Assembly: GCF_052324685.1 (NCBI RefSeq)
Contig: NC_135211.1
Location: 12,898,913-12,962,912 of the forward strand
Direction of reading: 5' to 3'
Length of the DNA: 64,000 nucleotides
Origin: Brachyhypopomus gauderio
Lineage: Eukaryota > Chordata > Actinopteri > Gymnotiformes > Hypopomidae
The notes under the pieces were generated by a model that ran no database searches, was not told the origin of the DNA, and saw nothing but the letters and a program-made list of their open reading frames with translations. Numbering within the stretch: the stretch's first letter is position 1; each line of letters opens with the position of its first letter. Positions 12,501-24,262 of the stretch are shown one piece after another. The position numbers and the translations under genes were made by a program.

Positions 12501-14591
12501 CTAACGAGCAAGAAGGCCAAATGATACAATTATGATACAAAAACATTCATACATTCATTTATTGTTAGAGCACAATACCTAGTGGTTGCTACTGTCAAAA
12601 TGAGACACATATGATCAAGTCTGCCCATATTAGACCACCCCACATTAAATATTTTATGCGTAATCATTAAATAATCAGATCCTGCTGAGGGGCAGTACTG
12701 ACTAAGACTGACCTGAGACCAGTCACTGAGCCATCACGCCCAGCCCACAGACATCTCGGTCAAGAGGAAGTGTGGGGGAACGCTGCTGTATCCCCACGTT
12801 AACCCCACGCTCATTTCAGAGTCAGACAAAGTGTGGGGAAAGATGCCAGTGCTGGGGTAATTTATTGGCGGTGGGTTGGCGTGCCCCCGTGTTTCGGGAC
12901 TGTGTGAAGCCCTTGTTAGCGAAAATATTGGTGCACTTTTAAACTGTCGGCACCTCTGCCAAAACCGCAGCCCACAGCACTGCGGCAGGTGAGGATAAAA
13001 TGTGGATTAGCGAGCGTTCAATCTCCTGCTCTGTCCTGCGCATCCTGGAGAGGCAGTAACGGAGTGAAATTAAACACGCGCACGTACAGCAGTATGGAAG
13101 CGGTAAACACGGCGGTTGAAAGCTCCCATCTCCAAATGAATGCTGGTGCGGTTGCCGCACATTGAAATTCCCATCAAGTTATTCTGAGCACAGCGTGTTG
13201 GGAAAGGCAAGGACTTCATCAGATTTGCCACTCATATAACGCCATTAGTCATCTTCATAACAATGGACCTTAACACCATTGTAGCAGATAATCTGTCCAT
13301 GGGGAAGTGTTTGTCAGCACGATGGGCTGCTCCTCTAACACAACCTAGGGAGAAAATCTATACCGTAATGGGGAAAGGAGTTGAGGAAGAATACAATTAC
13401 TAGACAGAAGTGCTGCAGCGACTGCATAGCCAACAGCCCACCTTTCCAGTCCTACACGGCCTGGGCGGGGGATTCTAGCATGTTCTTCTTGTACCATGGT
13501 TGAATTTTTAGCAACGCATTCACACCCGCCATTATTTGTAGGACCGGCCAACACAAAGGAGCCGGAAAACATTATTCCCCGGCACAACAAATCACCGCTG
13601 GGGCAGAACGGCGACAGACCAGGCGCGTGCGGTTAAAACACTTATTGTTTCCCCTCCTCCTTCCCAGTGGAAATAGTCACAAAGCCAAGGCACATCTCAT
13701 CTCCAGGAGTGGCAGAGCACGACAGGCTCTTCATCTAGACTATCTGAGTAAAGAGTGATCACTCCCTGGCTCGGTTTCCTTCAGCACACTTCCATCTTCG
13801 GATGCTGACCCGAGTGCTGACCAGGCTAACAGACCACAAAAGGACACAGCCATCTTAAAGCTTGGAGCAGGCTTAATTCAGCCTGGCGCGGGCCCGGAGC
13901 CACCAGAGTTCTATGTCTACAGCAAATACACAATTCAAAATAAAAGACTTCAAAGACAACATGGTGCGAAGGCACCATGCCATGTGACTTTTACATTTTA
14001 GATAAAGTGTTGCATCTGTAAAATGGTTATGAATTATGCGCTGTGTTTTCATTCACAAAACCTTAGAAGAAAACTGTACAGATTCACCACATGGTTCCAG
14101 CAGCACGCAGAGACAAAGCAGTAATGAACATTTATCAGAAGCGAATCACGGCTATCTACGGCATATTGCAATGCTGAATTTTCAATTGGATCCCGTTTGC
14201 AGCCAACAAAGATTAGAACATTGATCACTGTGAACACAGCTCCCCAATCCTTTATTACCCGCTTGGTTCATTTGCAAGTGCAGCAAGGAGACTTGAATAA
14301 AATCCCCTAAAGGTGGTCCCCATAAACAGCTCAGACATACGGACAGCACCGTCAATAGCTTCAGCATCTGCTTGGTGCCTGCATGATGAGTTGGGGAGGG
14401 ACATCGCAAAGTGAGCTGTGCTTAAGCGTTATCGTAAAAACCCACGCCATTGGCTGCTGCTGTGAAAGAGAAGGCCTTGCCCTTTCAAGTTGCTGTGTTT
14501 CTAATTCTGCAAATGGACCCCACATTGTGTCCAGACTGTTGCACAGCAGTGGTGACTCAGTACTCTATATACACGCACTAACCCCCTACTA

Positions 14592-14616
14592 CCCCCCCCC
14601 CCCCCCCCCCCCCCCC
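14592..14616. repeat. Poly-C tract (25 C)
   Basis: Twenty-five consecutive C, the second long C run in the window. It encodes a poly-Pro artefact in one frame. Confidence 0.9.
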
Positions 14617-15033
14617 AAACCACAATCCTCCCCAACACATACATACACACATGCGCGGGCGCATACAGACAGCTTGCTTAGGAATAATTCATGGTTTTGC
14701 ACAAGAGCCACTGTAGCCACATTTAAATGCTTGCAAAAGCAAATTGATACAGACGACATTTATGATATCGGCATTAAAAATAAGCATGTTTTAATAACGG
14801 CAGTATACAACTAAGCGCATTTTAAAATTAAAACCAAATGTATTTTTTTAATCACACTGAGCCAGGCAATCATAGGTTGCTCTGGCAACCAAACTATGGT
14901 GTTATAGTGAACCTGCACGAACAGTCCCATTTCCAATACATCAAAGGGAAGAATGCTTAAAGCGCACAACGCTCCACTTTCTCATGGACACACTCAAGTC
15001 CCTCGTGTCCATGTGAGCAAGCCTGCACACAAA

Positions 15034-15037
<4 letters not shown>

Positions 15038-15067
<30 letters not shown>
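15038..15067. repeat. (AC)n microsatellite
   Basis: About 15 AC units. Confidence 0.95.
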
Positions 15068-15070
<3 letters not shown>

Positions 15071-15679
15071 CACATCTGACCTTCCATTCCTTTGCAGATC
15101 TCCAATGTCTCCATGTCAAACTGAGCAGTGCCGTCTAAGGTTTTTTTTTTTTACCATTAGGTCCGTCTCTGACAAAGCATGAAAACAAACACTGAAGTAT
15201 ATTTACTCGGTTCTACTTAAGCTGCTAGATTTCAGTCAAGGTAACGTTAGCTCTGGAAAGAGGGCAGGACTGAAAGACTGAAAGCACTGCATTAAAAGTC
15301 AGAGCGCATGAGTGTGTGGAGCTGCATTCATTATTCATTAGGTAAGTCACTATGCATAGTAATTAAGCGCAAAATCTAAAACAGAAATTACTTCTGTAGA
15401 TGACTATTGAGCCGCTGTAGCATATTCTCGTTAGATTCACAAAGAAGACCTATGGAATTGAACAGGGGCGAGCATGATTTAGGCACAGAAAAAAAAAAAA
15501 ACATATGACATCTATATAAAAAAATGTCACAATGTCCACACCATTATAAGCAGCGCTGACAAGCAACGGGTTGCCATGAGAACTTTGTGTAGCTGTGTAT
15601 GGGTTTCGTCTACAATAATGAAGAGCCCAGCGCCACCAGGAGAATGGAAAGGTGGGACAGAGGGATGGCCCGACCCTCC

Positions 15680-15691
15680 TGCGCATGCGCA
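15680..15691. promoter_or_regulatory. NRF-1-like palindrome
   Basis: TGCGCATGCGCA is a perfect match to the nuclear respiratory factor 1 consensus, a common motif of CpG-island promoters. It is a perfect 12-bp palindrome. Confidence 0.55.
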
Positions 15692-15964
15692 AATCAGGGA
15701 GCCACCACCAGCGTGGCGCAGCGCCGTCACGCTCAGGCCCGCATACAGATTCCCAGAGATTCTCCGCTGTTCAAAGGTACTGACACGCTTCGGTGGCGTG
15801 GAGGCAGCCAGCTTCGAGCCCAGCCAAGTACCCCCTTAAGGGCAATTAATGCAGGACAGGCTATTTTACTCATCAGGCACCACGATCTGTTTAATCGGAG
15901 ACCGCGTTTGTGATCGCTACTCGTTATCGCGCCAGCTTGTCAGTACATCGAGCGGTCCTGCGGA

Positions 15965-15997
15965 GAGGGCCCGGTATTGGGTGCACACCGGGCCCTC
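15965..15997. repeat. GC-rich inverted repeat (11-bp arms)
   Basis: GAGGGCCCGGT (15965-15975) and ACCGGGCCCTC (15987-15997) are perfect reverse complements separated by 11 bases. They would form a stable stem in RNA or single-stranded DNA. Confidence 0.85.
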
Positions 15998-16278
15998 CGA
16001 CGGGTCCACCCAGGCGTGGGCTTAAGCTTTTATCCGACCGGAAGCTGATCTGTAGGACCGAGATGTAGCTCCACTCGCGGGCCGATCGTTCACGCCACGT
16101 GTGCGACACGCGAAACAAAGCAAAACACGAATTAAAACGCAAGCCTCTTGTTTTACCAGCGCTAAGCGATTACACTCCCGCCCAGCGACGTGCTGAAGGA
16201 GCCTGATACCGTCTCGCCTCGCCGATGTTTTGCTCCGATGGCAAAACAGCACAAACTCATTCTGTTCCGTTGTGTGTG

Positions 16279-16296
16279 TTTTTTTTTTTTTTTTTT
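16279..16296. repeat. Poly-T tract
   Basis: Eighteen T in a row after a short TG run. Confidence 0.9.
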
Positions 16297-16480
16297 CATT
16301 TTCTCGCCTCCGCGCCGATATTCGCCACGCCCACGTGTTGCTGGGGGCTGCGGGTATTTTTCACAGTTCAAAACAAATATGTCTGGCTAGTCATTAGCCT
16401 TAATGACTGTATAGCACAGACAATTCAACGAAGAGACGAAAAGAGGCAGACCGCGGTAACCATCACTTTTCTATGCTTAC

Positions 16481-19400
16481 GATGACAATAGGAGCAGTTG
16501 TGGCCTCAGAGCTATAATCTCGCTGTGGCCATATAGTCTCCTCAGTCATTAGTATTGACTCTGCATGAAGCCAGGCCAATTGAAGTACTCTGCAGCTGAC
16601 AGAGTAGCACACATAAATCCAGTGTGTATGGGGCCTCAGACCAGCTCTCTGTGGAGGGCAGTGCATCACATTTATTCACCCTGCTTGCACGGACTTTGCA
16701 TATTCTAAATTACTGCCTTTTTTCCTCCACCACTGACAAAATCACATATTTTCTGGGAATATATATGTATTTCAGGAAATAAATTAACAAGAGCATGTAG
16801 TAGTAACTGCTCCGTGACGGTCTATGGACGACAATGGCTTTATGGCTCTCCACTGGAATATTAGGGGCTGGAGTTTGTTGTTTGCATCCTGCGTTACTCA
16901 GATGTAGGAAAAATGACGATGGCTCCCTTTGGTATTGTGGATTAAGTACAACCCTCATCATTGTCTTGAGCAGCAGCATGTATTCCAGGCACCCTCTGAT
17001 ATAAGAGCCTCTAAAGCACGCGTCGCTTTGACACCCTTCTGTTTGAGAATTCAGGCCAACTGATCTTAGAAGCTTGAAAAAGCCACCTGCCCTCCAGTTT
17101 CCCTCCAATCTCAGAAATATGCTGAGAGAGAAGGGACTGATGTCCACGGGAGGGGTTTGGAGAGGGGTTCCAAAATAATGAGCAACCCAGATTTATACTG
17201 CATGCGCTGTGCCTGCAATGACAAATACGTAGCGCAATCATGGCAAATCAATATTCACGATCCGGGCTTAGACGTGAACAACTCCCTCTCCGTCTTTGAA
17301 GACTAATCTTGACAAATATTACAATTTACACTGTTTGGGTCATTAGTGGGATATGGTGATGATTGAAGCTTCCTAAATTAACAATCAACAGACAGTGTAT
17401 CACTTCAGAGTTTCAAGGCGACATGGGCCGTAACTCTGATTAAAATGTGAGAGCAGCGTGTTCCGAAACCGCAGATACATTTATTACGGTCACCAAGGCC
17501 CAGTGGAGCAACACAGCCAATAACCATTTGTTGTCAAAATGAGACGTTTGCCTAATAAGCCGCTGTGAGAAGGCACACGTGTCTAAGTTTGGGAGCCTTC
17601 TAAACAGATGAACTTTCGCCAGTTTTCGCCTGTATGCTTGTGCGTGTGTGAAATACTTTGGACATCCTCCAGCATGCCATATGCCCCTCAGACAGGGTTT
17701 TCCAGAGCATCCACGCATGCCGTCGGACATCTGCTCTGGGACTTCAACTACTGCAGCCTGTTCAGACTTTCGCTCATCTGCCATCATTTGGGCGCCATCC
17801 CATCCCCCCAATGCTCAAAAGTTCCCGCTTGGTCTGTGCCGGTCGCCATTTGCTAATGTACTGCACATTAGGTGATCTTCTCAGTGAAATTACACAAGAA
17901 AAACGCATTTGGAGATTAATATCATTGATCCAGATCCAGGAAAAGATGTAGTGAATCAGACTAGCATTACAGAGATAGAGAAGTGAAAACCACAGGCAGA
18001 ACATAAGAGTTATGAAGAGCCACATCGATCAGATGGGTATCTGGTGCAGAATCCAGACGTAATCTTTGTCATTATTACTGAGGGTATTTGGGGGGGAAAG
18101 CATGGTGTATTGTTACATTAATGAGTGAAATAAAACCATGAATAATACCACACAGAAAGTATCTAGACTACCAACAGTATTTACAACTAACAAACCTAGA
18201 CACAGAGTGGAGGCCCTGTGGTACCTGCGATTAAATCATCCTGGGCAGTAGATCAGAGGTAAGAATGGCTGATTACCAAAAGCAAAAGCCAAAAGCAGCA
18301 ACACCCTCACGTGGGACTCTACTGCACTCCCTTGATAAAAACCTCGTGACAAATATCAGCAATTTGCATCACCCATTTTGGCTAAAATCAGACCCTTTTA
18401 TGTGCCGACTGTTCACAAGCGTTAGTTCAGGTTTTTTTTTTTTAGTTCTGTTTTTTTGTCACGTTTTTTTCTTATCCAGAGTTCTAATTTTTCCTCAGTC
18501 CAGTTATCAGTTTTGAATTAGCTCTTACAATAAGAGTTTCTTGATGCCGTCTATACATTTAGACAAGCTTTCTTTTCTGAATAAGCTATTTTGGTTTTTT
18601 AATGCTGTTGTGCTTAAGCTATAGCTTATTGTTAAGTGTCTTCTTATCACACATAATACTGTTCATATGTTGCTCAGGACAAACAATTTGTCTTCAATAG
18701 CCAGAGACACACAATAGCTGTGCATCGCCATCAATGGTGATGGCTGTAGTGATTTCACATCACCTCGACCAAAACGAAAGAATCCCAAAATGGCCAACAA
18801 GCGCAAGAGACCAGAATTCAATGTTTCATTATGCTTCACAACAGCTGACACAAGCATGGCTGCATCCAGCAAGGACGAGGCGTTGTGGATTCGGCACTCA
18901 TGGTTCACAAGTCAAGTATTTTACCTGGAGAGGAACACAGGCTTTTTCTGCCACTTAAAATTCCTCTGGCATGCTGCTGTTGCTTTATATTCCGGTGGGG
19001 AGTGGGGGATATGGAAACTACAAGATTAATAAAGGACCATCACTTTTTTTTAATGCAATGAACAGAGAGCTAGGCTGGTCGATCGGCAGACTCTTGAATC
19101 CACTGCCGGGTTTACTTTCTCTCCGTCTATGGCATTACCCTTGCTGAGCTGAAGAATAAGCTACCTGGAGGTTGTAAATATTTACATATATTCTGCACCG
19201 CAGGAAATTGCAGCAGTGAATTTGTAAAATGAAACAACCCCATTCGTACTCACATTTTTGCATTTCTATTAAGTCTTTGTACACAATAACCACAAGGTCT
19301 GTTTCTGTACAACTGTAATGTGTCCATGCAGTGTGAGAACTCCATACCTGACCCACATTAGAAAAGGACTTCATGTAGCATCAGGTCAAGTAGGACCGTT

Positions 19401-21693
19401 TCACTGCTCCACTTTCATTTAAATGGCAGGCATTACTTAGGTTAATGGGTGCAATATTGGCTAAATGTTCAGAGACACACCCTCCTTGCTTTGGGGGAAC
19501 TTAATTTAGCACATTAGGGCCCATCGTTGCCGTGGACCTCTGCTAAACCTCATTCTTCGGAGTGGTTTCGGAGGGAATGCTGTCAATCAAAAACGTACTG
19601 TGGTAAAGGTTTGTAGTTCACTGCCAATAGTTGAGGACTGAACTCAGGTGATCATCTGACTGAAAGAAAATGGAGCGTGTTCCTCTGAAATGTTTTTGAC
19701 TATCAATATTAACCAAACCTCCATAAATTGCTCAGTGTTATTATTTTAGCAACAGTTTTGCTAACACAGATTACAGCTGCAGTCCTGAAAAGGACTGTCG
19801 GTGAAGAATTAGGACAGGGTGATTTTGCTCTGGTCTAGGTAGGACAGAACCATCTTTATTGGTGATGTGATTTAACAGTGGTGAAGATGATAATGAAAGT
19901 GTTATATCAACCACAATGCATGGTTTAAATTCTATAAGCAAAGGCTATGGCTACAAGGACAATTAATATGAACTGAATTGTGTAGTACCACATCTGTACC
20001 ATAGCAATCATGACCCAAAGGCAAACACAATACAGGAAATTATCATCCCACACCCCAATTTACCATTTACTGTGTCATACTGGAGTGTAATTTAAACCTC
20101 CACACCCCATAGCTATGCAGCAAAGCTGATCCATGTGAGTGAATGTATTGTCTAAATGTGATTACGCTTTAAATTTTTTGTGTATTGCTTTTCTCTTATC
20201 CAAATTCTGATATTTGCCCCATTCATTTAAGCTGGATAAGATGATTATGGACCAGAATGCAAAGAACTAAACAGAGCAGCTGTCAAGCAATTTCTGTGAA
20301 AAGCACAATGGCTCTGGCATTAATAAGATAATAAGAGATAGTCTTTCTGTCTGTAAAAACTATGATTTTAGCACTTAATCATTCTACACCTCATATTAAG
20401 GGGTATGTAGAATCATGCTTAGATAATCACATTTAGGACAGACTAAGCCATGGGCTTTGGATCCTTCCATAAATGCACTTGCTTGGTTGTCTCTAGAATC
20501 ATATGGACAAGTGTAAAATTATAATTAAAACAACATGTTGGCCCTATTATACGCTTTGAATATGTAAATACAGAAAATGTTTACAATTCAGAAATTATAG
20601 CGCTTGAATTAAGGCAGAACCATCTATATCACAGTGTTTAAATGCAGGTGAATGCATTGTAGCATTTCAGATTGTGCTAGTAACAGATCTTTGTGTATTG
20701 TGACAGTAACAGATCTTTTTACATTATGATAGTAACAGATCTGTTCTGGGAGAGATGATGTATATATTTAGCACATCATTTCAGAACCTGGAATAGACAA
20801 GAACAGTACCAATTAAATGCAATTATCTCAGCTGACTCTATTCGCTTGATATCCCTACAAGCAGGCAATGAAATAAACGGTGTTTTCCAGACACGTATTA
20901 AACCCTAATCATGACTTACATGGATTTTAAAGGAAGAATCCCCATTTATTTAGTCAATCTCTAGGCTTAATGTGGATCTAACTGTCTTGTGATGTCCATC
21001 TTGTCTAATGGTCTAACATGCGGAAGCCAGTGTTTTCAGTACCTTTTCAGGAAAGACAGCTCCTGTCAAACTGTTCATGCCCAAACAGTATTAGGAAAGC
21101 AACAACCCACTACCATGAATCATCCCCTCAAATTACACAATCTTCCTCAAGTGCCAGTGTGCAGCCTAGACTTTCGCGTTGTGTGTCAGGAATGCAAATA
21201 ATACACAGAGCTCACCCTGTCACCTGGCTACACTCCAGATAGTTCCGGGGGCCTCAGAGGGTTAAACGATGAAGAAACACTGCACAGCGCCGTGTGAGCT
21301 GCCACCCATTGCTGGGTTTTTTTTCAGAGTCACAAATGTAGAGGAGATGGGATAACGTGCCCAGGGATGTGATCCACGGTGCGGCTGTATGAGTAACAAA
21401 CTCAGCACAGGCTGCACTCCGCATGCCTTTTATATCATTTACTGTTTGCATGCGGTAAGGATGAGGTGTCAAGAGTACAACACACACACACAGTGCCTCT
21501 TTTCCTCCTGCGTCTTCGCAAAAGCCTACACATGTGAGCAGAATATGAATGACCCAACGCCATATTCTAGCAAAAGTAACGCTAAGTGGAGCAACAGAGG
21601 AGGAGGGTGGAGGTGGTGGGGTCCAAATTCTACAAGCACACTGTCGCACTACGAATGTCAATCAACCTCCATGTCTTCGTGTTTACACTGATT
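16481..21693. other. Probable lrrc4c intron or regulatory DNA; no gene seen
   Basis: No known exon was recognised. The longest frames (145 residues at 16710-17147 minus, 123 residues at 17440-17811 minus) have no domain or family resemblance that I can see and lack gene context. The stretch 19400-19600 is repeat-free with ordered AT/GC mixing, a candidate conserved element. A three-copy 26-bp repeat is at 20685-20752. Confidence 0.5.
20685..20752. repeat. 26-bp tandem repeat, three copies
   Basis: The core AGTAACAGATCT recurs three times at a period of about 26 bases, with diverged A/T-rich spacers. Confidence 0.8.
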
Positions 21694-21766
<73 letters not shown>

Positions 21767-21812
21767 GGATGGATGGATGGATGGATGGATGGATGGATGA
21801 CGGACGGACGGA
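21694..21812. repeat. Compound GATA / GGAT / CGGA microsatellite
   Basis: About 18 GATA units run directly into about nine GGAT units and then three CGGA units, as if one tetranucleotide array changed by successive point mutation and expansion. Confidence 0.95.
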
Positions 21813-21899
21813 TGAAGCACGGATGCATTTGAATGAAACTCAGAATTAACAAAAAATATATATACAACATCGGTGGGATAACGGTGAGACTAATGTACG

Positions 21900-22850
21900 A
21901 CGGTTCGAAAACAGCTACTTACACATTTTTAATGAGAGCTGCAAACGACGGCGCTATACATGGATGATCCGCTGCAGCCTCGTCAACCTGAAGTTAATGT
22001 AAAATCCATGCACGATTTACCGAGATGTCGGGGCAGCCGCTTTTTTACAACAGTCGGACAGCCTTTGATAAGCAAGCAGGTGTAAAGAAATCCCAATAAT
22101 AAATGTTGAATAAATCTGTCACCGTCTTGCTGAAAACGTAACGCAGCCTGGCAGCCACATCCAAAGACACCACCGGTGTTCTCAACAGCCTCGCTGTGCC
22201 GTTATTCCGATGGAAAAAAACATCCAGCAGTTATTTGAAAGGTCCCATTGTATCAGAAAATCGGGAAAATAGAAGCTTTAAAAACCGATGCACCGTTTCT
22301 CAACCGTGACGGCAATCCATAAATGAAATATAAGGTGGTGATCTCGTCGATGTTCAGTGTCTTACAGCGTCGCCTCGCAGCTCCAGTAAAGACTTTTTAT
22401 CATGCCGTAACTCGCTCCTTCAACACTGCAGGCTATGAAGACTATGAGCCATTTCTTAAAAAAATGTTGACTGCAGATTATTCGCAGATTATTTGCTTTC
22501 ACTGAATAGAAAATGTAAAAATCCCGATAATTACGCACGTTTCCTTGAGCTGAAGAAGCAGCGTAGGCGAAATAACGCGACGCTCACGACTCCAACTTCG
22601 CCGGTGCTGATCCAGAACCGCACCGACTCATCTCCAAACATCAGTGGCTACATTCAAACTGAGATCATTTGGCGCTGGAGCTTCTCCCACCCACACCAAA
22701 GACTACCTACTTCTACTAGCCTGCGCAGAACACGTCGGCTAGCTGTAGCTTAAAAATACCACTAAAGATAAATGAAGACGACGGTGAAATCGCAATGCAG
22801 CCGCACGTTGAAACGGAGAAGAACCCAGCGCAGACAGTCGGAGACAGGCT
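21900..22850. promoter_or_regulatory. CpG-rich block with unrecognised short frames
   Basis: CpG-rich relative to its surroundings. It contains open frames of 60 and 86 residues on the plus strand (22323-22505, 22493-22753), and a 72-residue frame on the minus strand just beyond it (22849-23067). None resembles a known family to me. It could be a promoter and first exon of lrrc4c, or of an unknown transcript. Confidence 0.35.
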
Positions 22851-23089
22851 ATAGTTTAGGTCTTAACATCTGCGGTATTTCTTGAAGCCACAAGCGGTAT
22901 TTCTGCTCCCGGTTTGGTAGGCTACATTCTGGCTCAAAAATCAGACCACATACTGCACATTTGTTTGGCACGGGTTCTGTGAAATCAGGCGAAATAAGTT
23001 CTGCAAACCTTTCCTGCTGACCTTTCCTGTCAAGACGAAAGGTCTTGCATAGGTGAAATGTATACATTTAAGCTAACTTTATTAATTGC

Positions 23090-23090
<1 letters not shown>

Positions 23091-23137
<47 letters not shown>

Positions 23138-23142
23138 CGCGC
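23091..23142. repeat. (GC)n-(GT)n-(GC)n alternating tract
   Basis: Fifty-two bases of strict purine-pyrimidine alternation: a GC block, about 12 GT units, then another GC block. This is an excellent Z-DNA former, and the two GC blocks are mutually complementary. Confidence 0.95.
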
Positions 23143-24211
23143 TAATGGGCATCTTTCCTCTTTTTTTACACTTAATAAGATGGACACAATGATGTAGGAT
23201 TGCCACCTACCGGCATTGCCACCGTTATTCTACAATCTGCTTAAACAGAATTACAATCACAGATGTCTTTGGGTGCAGAACAGAAGCACTGTACATCACC
23301 TTACTTACTTTACTGATTTACATGTGTAAAGGAAAAATGTTTTTGGTAACTTGTTTAGCCTCAAAGCCTCCACAGGGTAATGTATAGTGTGATGGTAACA
23401 CTGCAACAGCATAGGCAAAGAGGCACTGATCTTTTTTGAAAATCTCAAGGAAATATCAGCATACAGATGGCAATGAAAATTAAACAGCTCATGTCAGCTT
23501 GTTTACACCAGTGAACAAAAATATTTTGTGTGACGACCCTATTAGACTGAACGTGCACCAGTTCATTCAGCAAAAGTAGGGCACTTTGTTCACTGGATAT
23601 AGTGAACACTTTATTTCCAGTGGAAAACAAAACGCTGACCGTGCTTTCTCCATTATTTACTAAGGGAACATTCTTCACATGCTTAAAGGAATATGTGGTA
23701 GGAATGAAACAGCAAAAAAAGTTTCATAATCAGGCAGAGGACATTTCTTGGATCATACTTTGGCTGATTAAGCGTAACGCATGGCCTACATAGTTAAAGA
23801 ATACTGAGGAAAAGCTTCTGGAACATTTCTGTGCTTCAGAATGTAGACTGGTTGCAGGAGGAGTGTTTCCTCACACGAGTTGGAGTTGTGTTGAAAGGCA
23901 TTGTGTTCTCTGTGGGATAGGTCTTGTTGAGTTCACACATGCAGCTCAGTCTTTGCTCTCAGCGTGGGCCTGATCTTATGGATTTTTTTTTCTTTTGGGG
24001 GAGCCATTTAATATTTAAGCATACAGGGGAAAAAACAAGACCAGTGGGACAGCTGTGTTAATAATTGAAAGACAGTCCTAGCAGTTTTAGAAACTGTCAG
24101 CTACTGCTTTTCTTTTCAACTCTTAAAGTTTGCCCCTAAAAAGTTGTCAGGTTTTTCTAGGCAAGCCAGGGGCTTCAGACCTGCAGAGTGGGTGAAACGT
24201 GTAGTGAATGG

Positions 24212-24262
24212 CCGAAGCAGTGCTCACGCAGGCCAGTGCGGTGCTCACGCGGGCCAGTGTGG
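24212..24262. repeat. Short GC-rich tandem duplication
   Basis: AGTGCTCACGCAGGCC is followed at once by a near-identical unit (GGTGCTCACGCGGGCC), then a third partial one. Confidence 0.6.

Larger units (their letters stand above)
9504..15559. other. Probable lrrc4c intron or regulatory DNA; no gene seen
   Basis: No exon of a known protein was recognised. Between about 11600 and 12480 the sequence is unusually free of simple repeats and rich in TTAATTAA/CATTAA motifs, a conserved-element look. A 25-base poly-C (14592-14616) and an (AC)n tract (15038-15067) are listed separately. The 143-residue frame at 14383-14814 is built around the poly-C and is not believed. Confidence 0.5.
15560..16480. 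promoter_or_regulatory. CpG-rich island, candidate promoter
   Basis: CpG density is much higher here than in flanking DNA. The block carries a perfect NRF-1 type site (15680-15691), two CACGTG E-boxes (16096-16101 and 16332-16337) and a GC-rich hairpin (15965-15997). Several overlapping frames are open on both strands, as expected for CpG-rich non-coding DNA. It may be a start of lrrc4c (minus strand) or of a non-coding RNA; direction cannot be told from sequence. Confidence 0.45.

Noticed and set aside
14383..14814. 143-residue frame containing a poly-Pro run
   Set aside because: Produced by the 25-C homopolymer; no homology.
16710..17147. 145-residue minus-strand frame
   Set aside because: No recognisable domain or family and no splice or promoter context; length is possible by chance in a 64-kb window.
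21254..21661. 135-residue minus-strand frame
   Set aside because: Low-complexity Pro/Ser parts, no family resemblance, next to a microsatellite.
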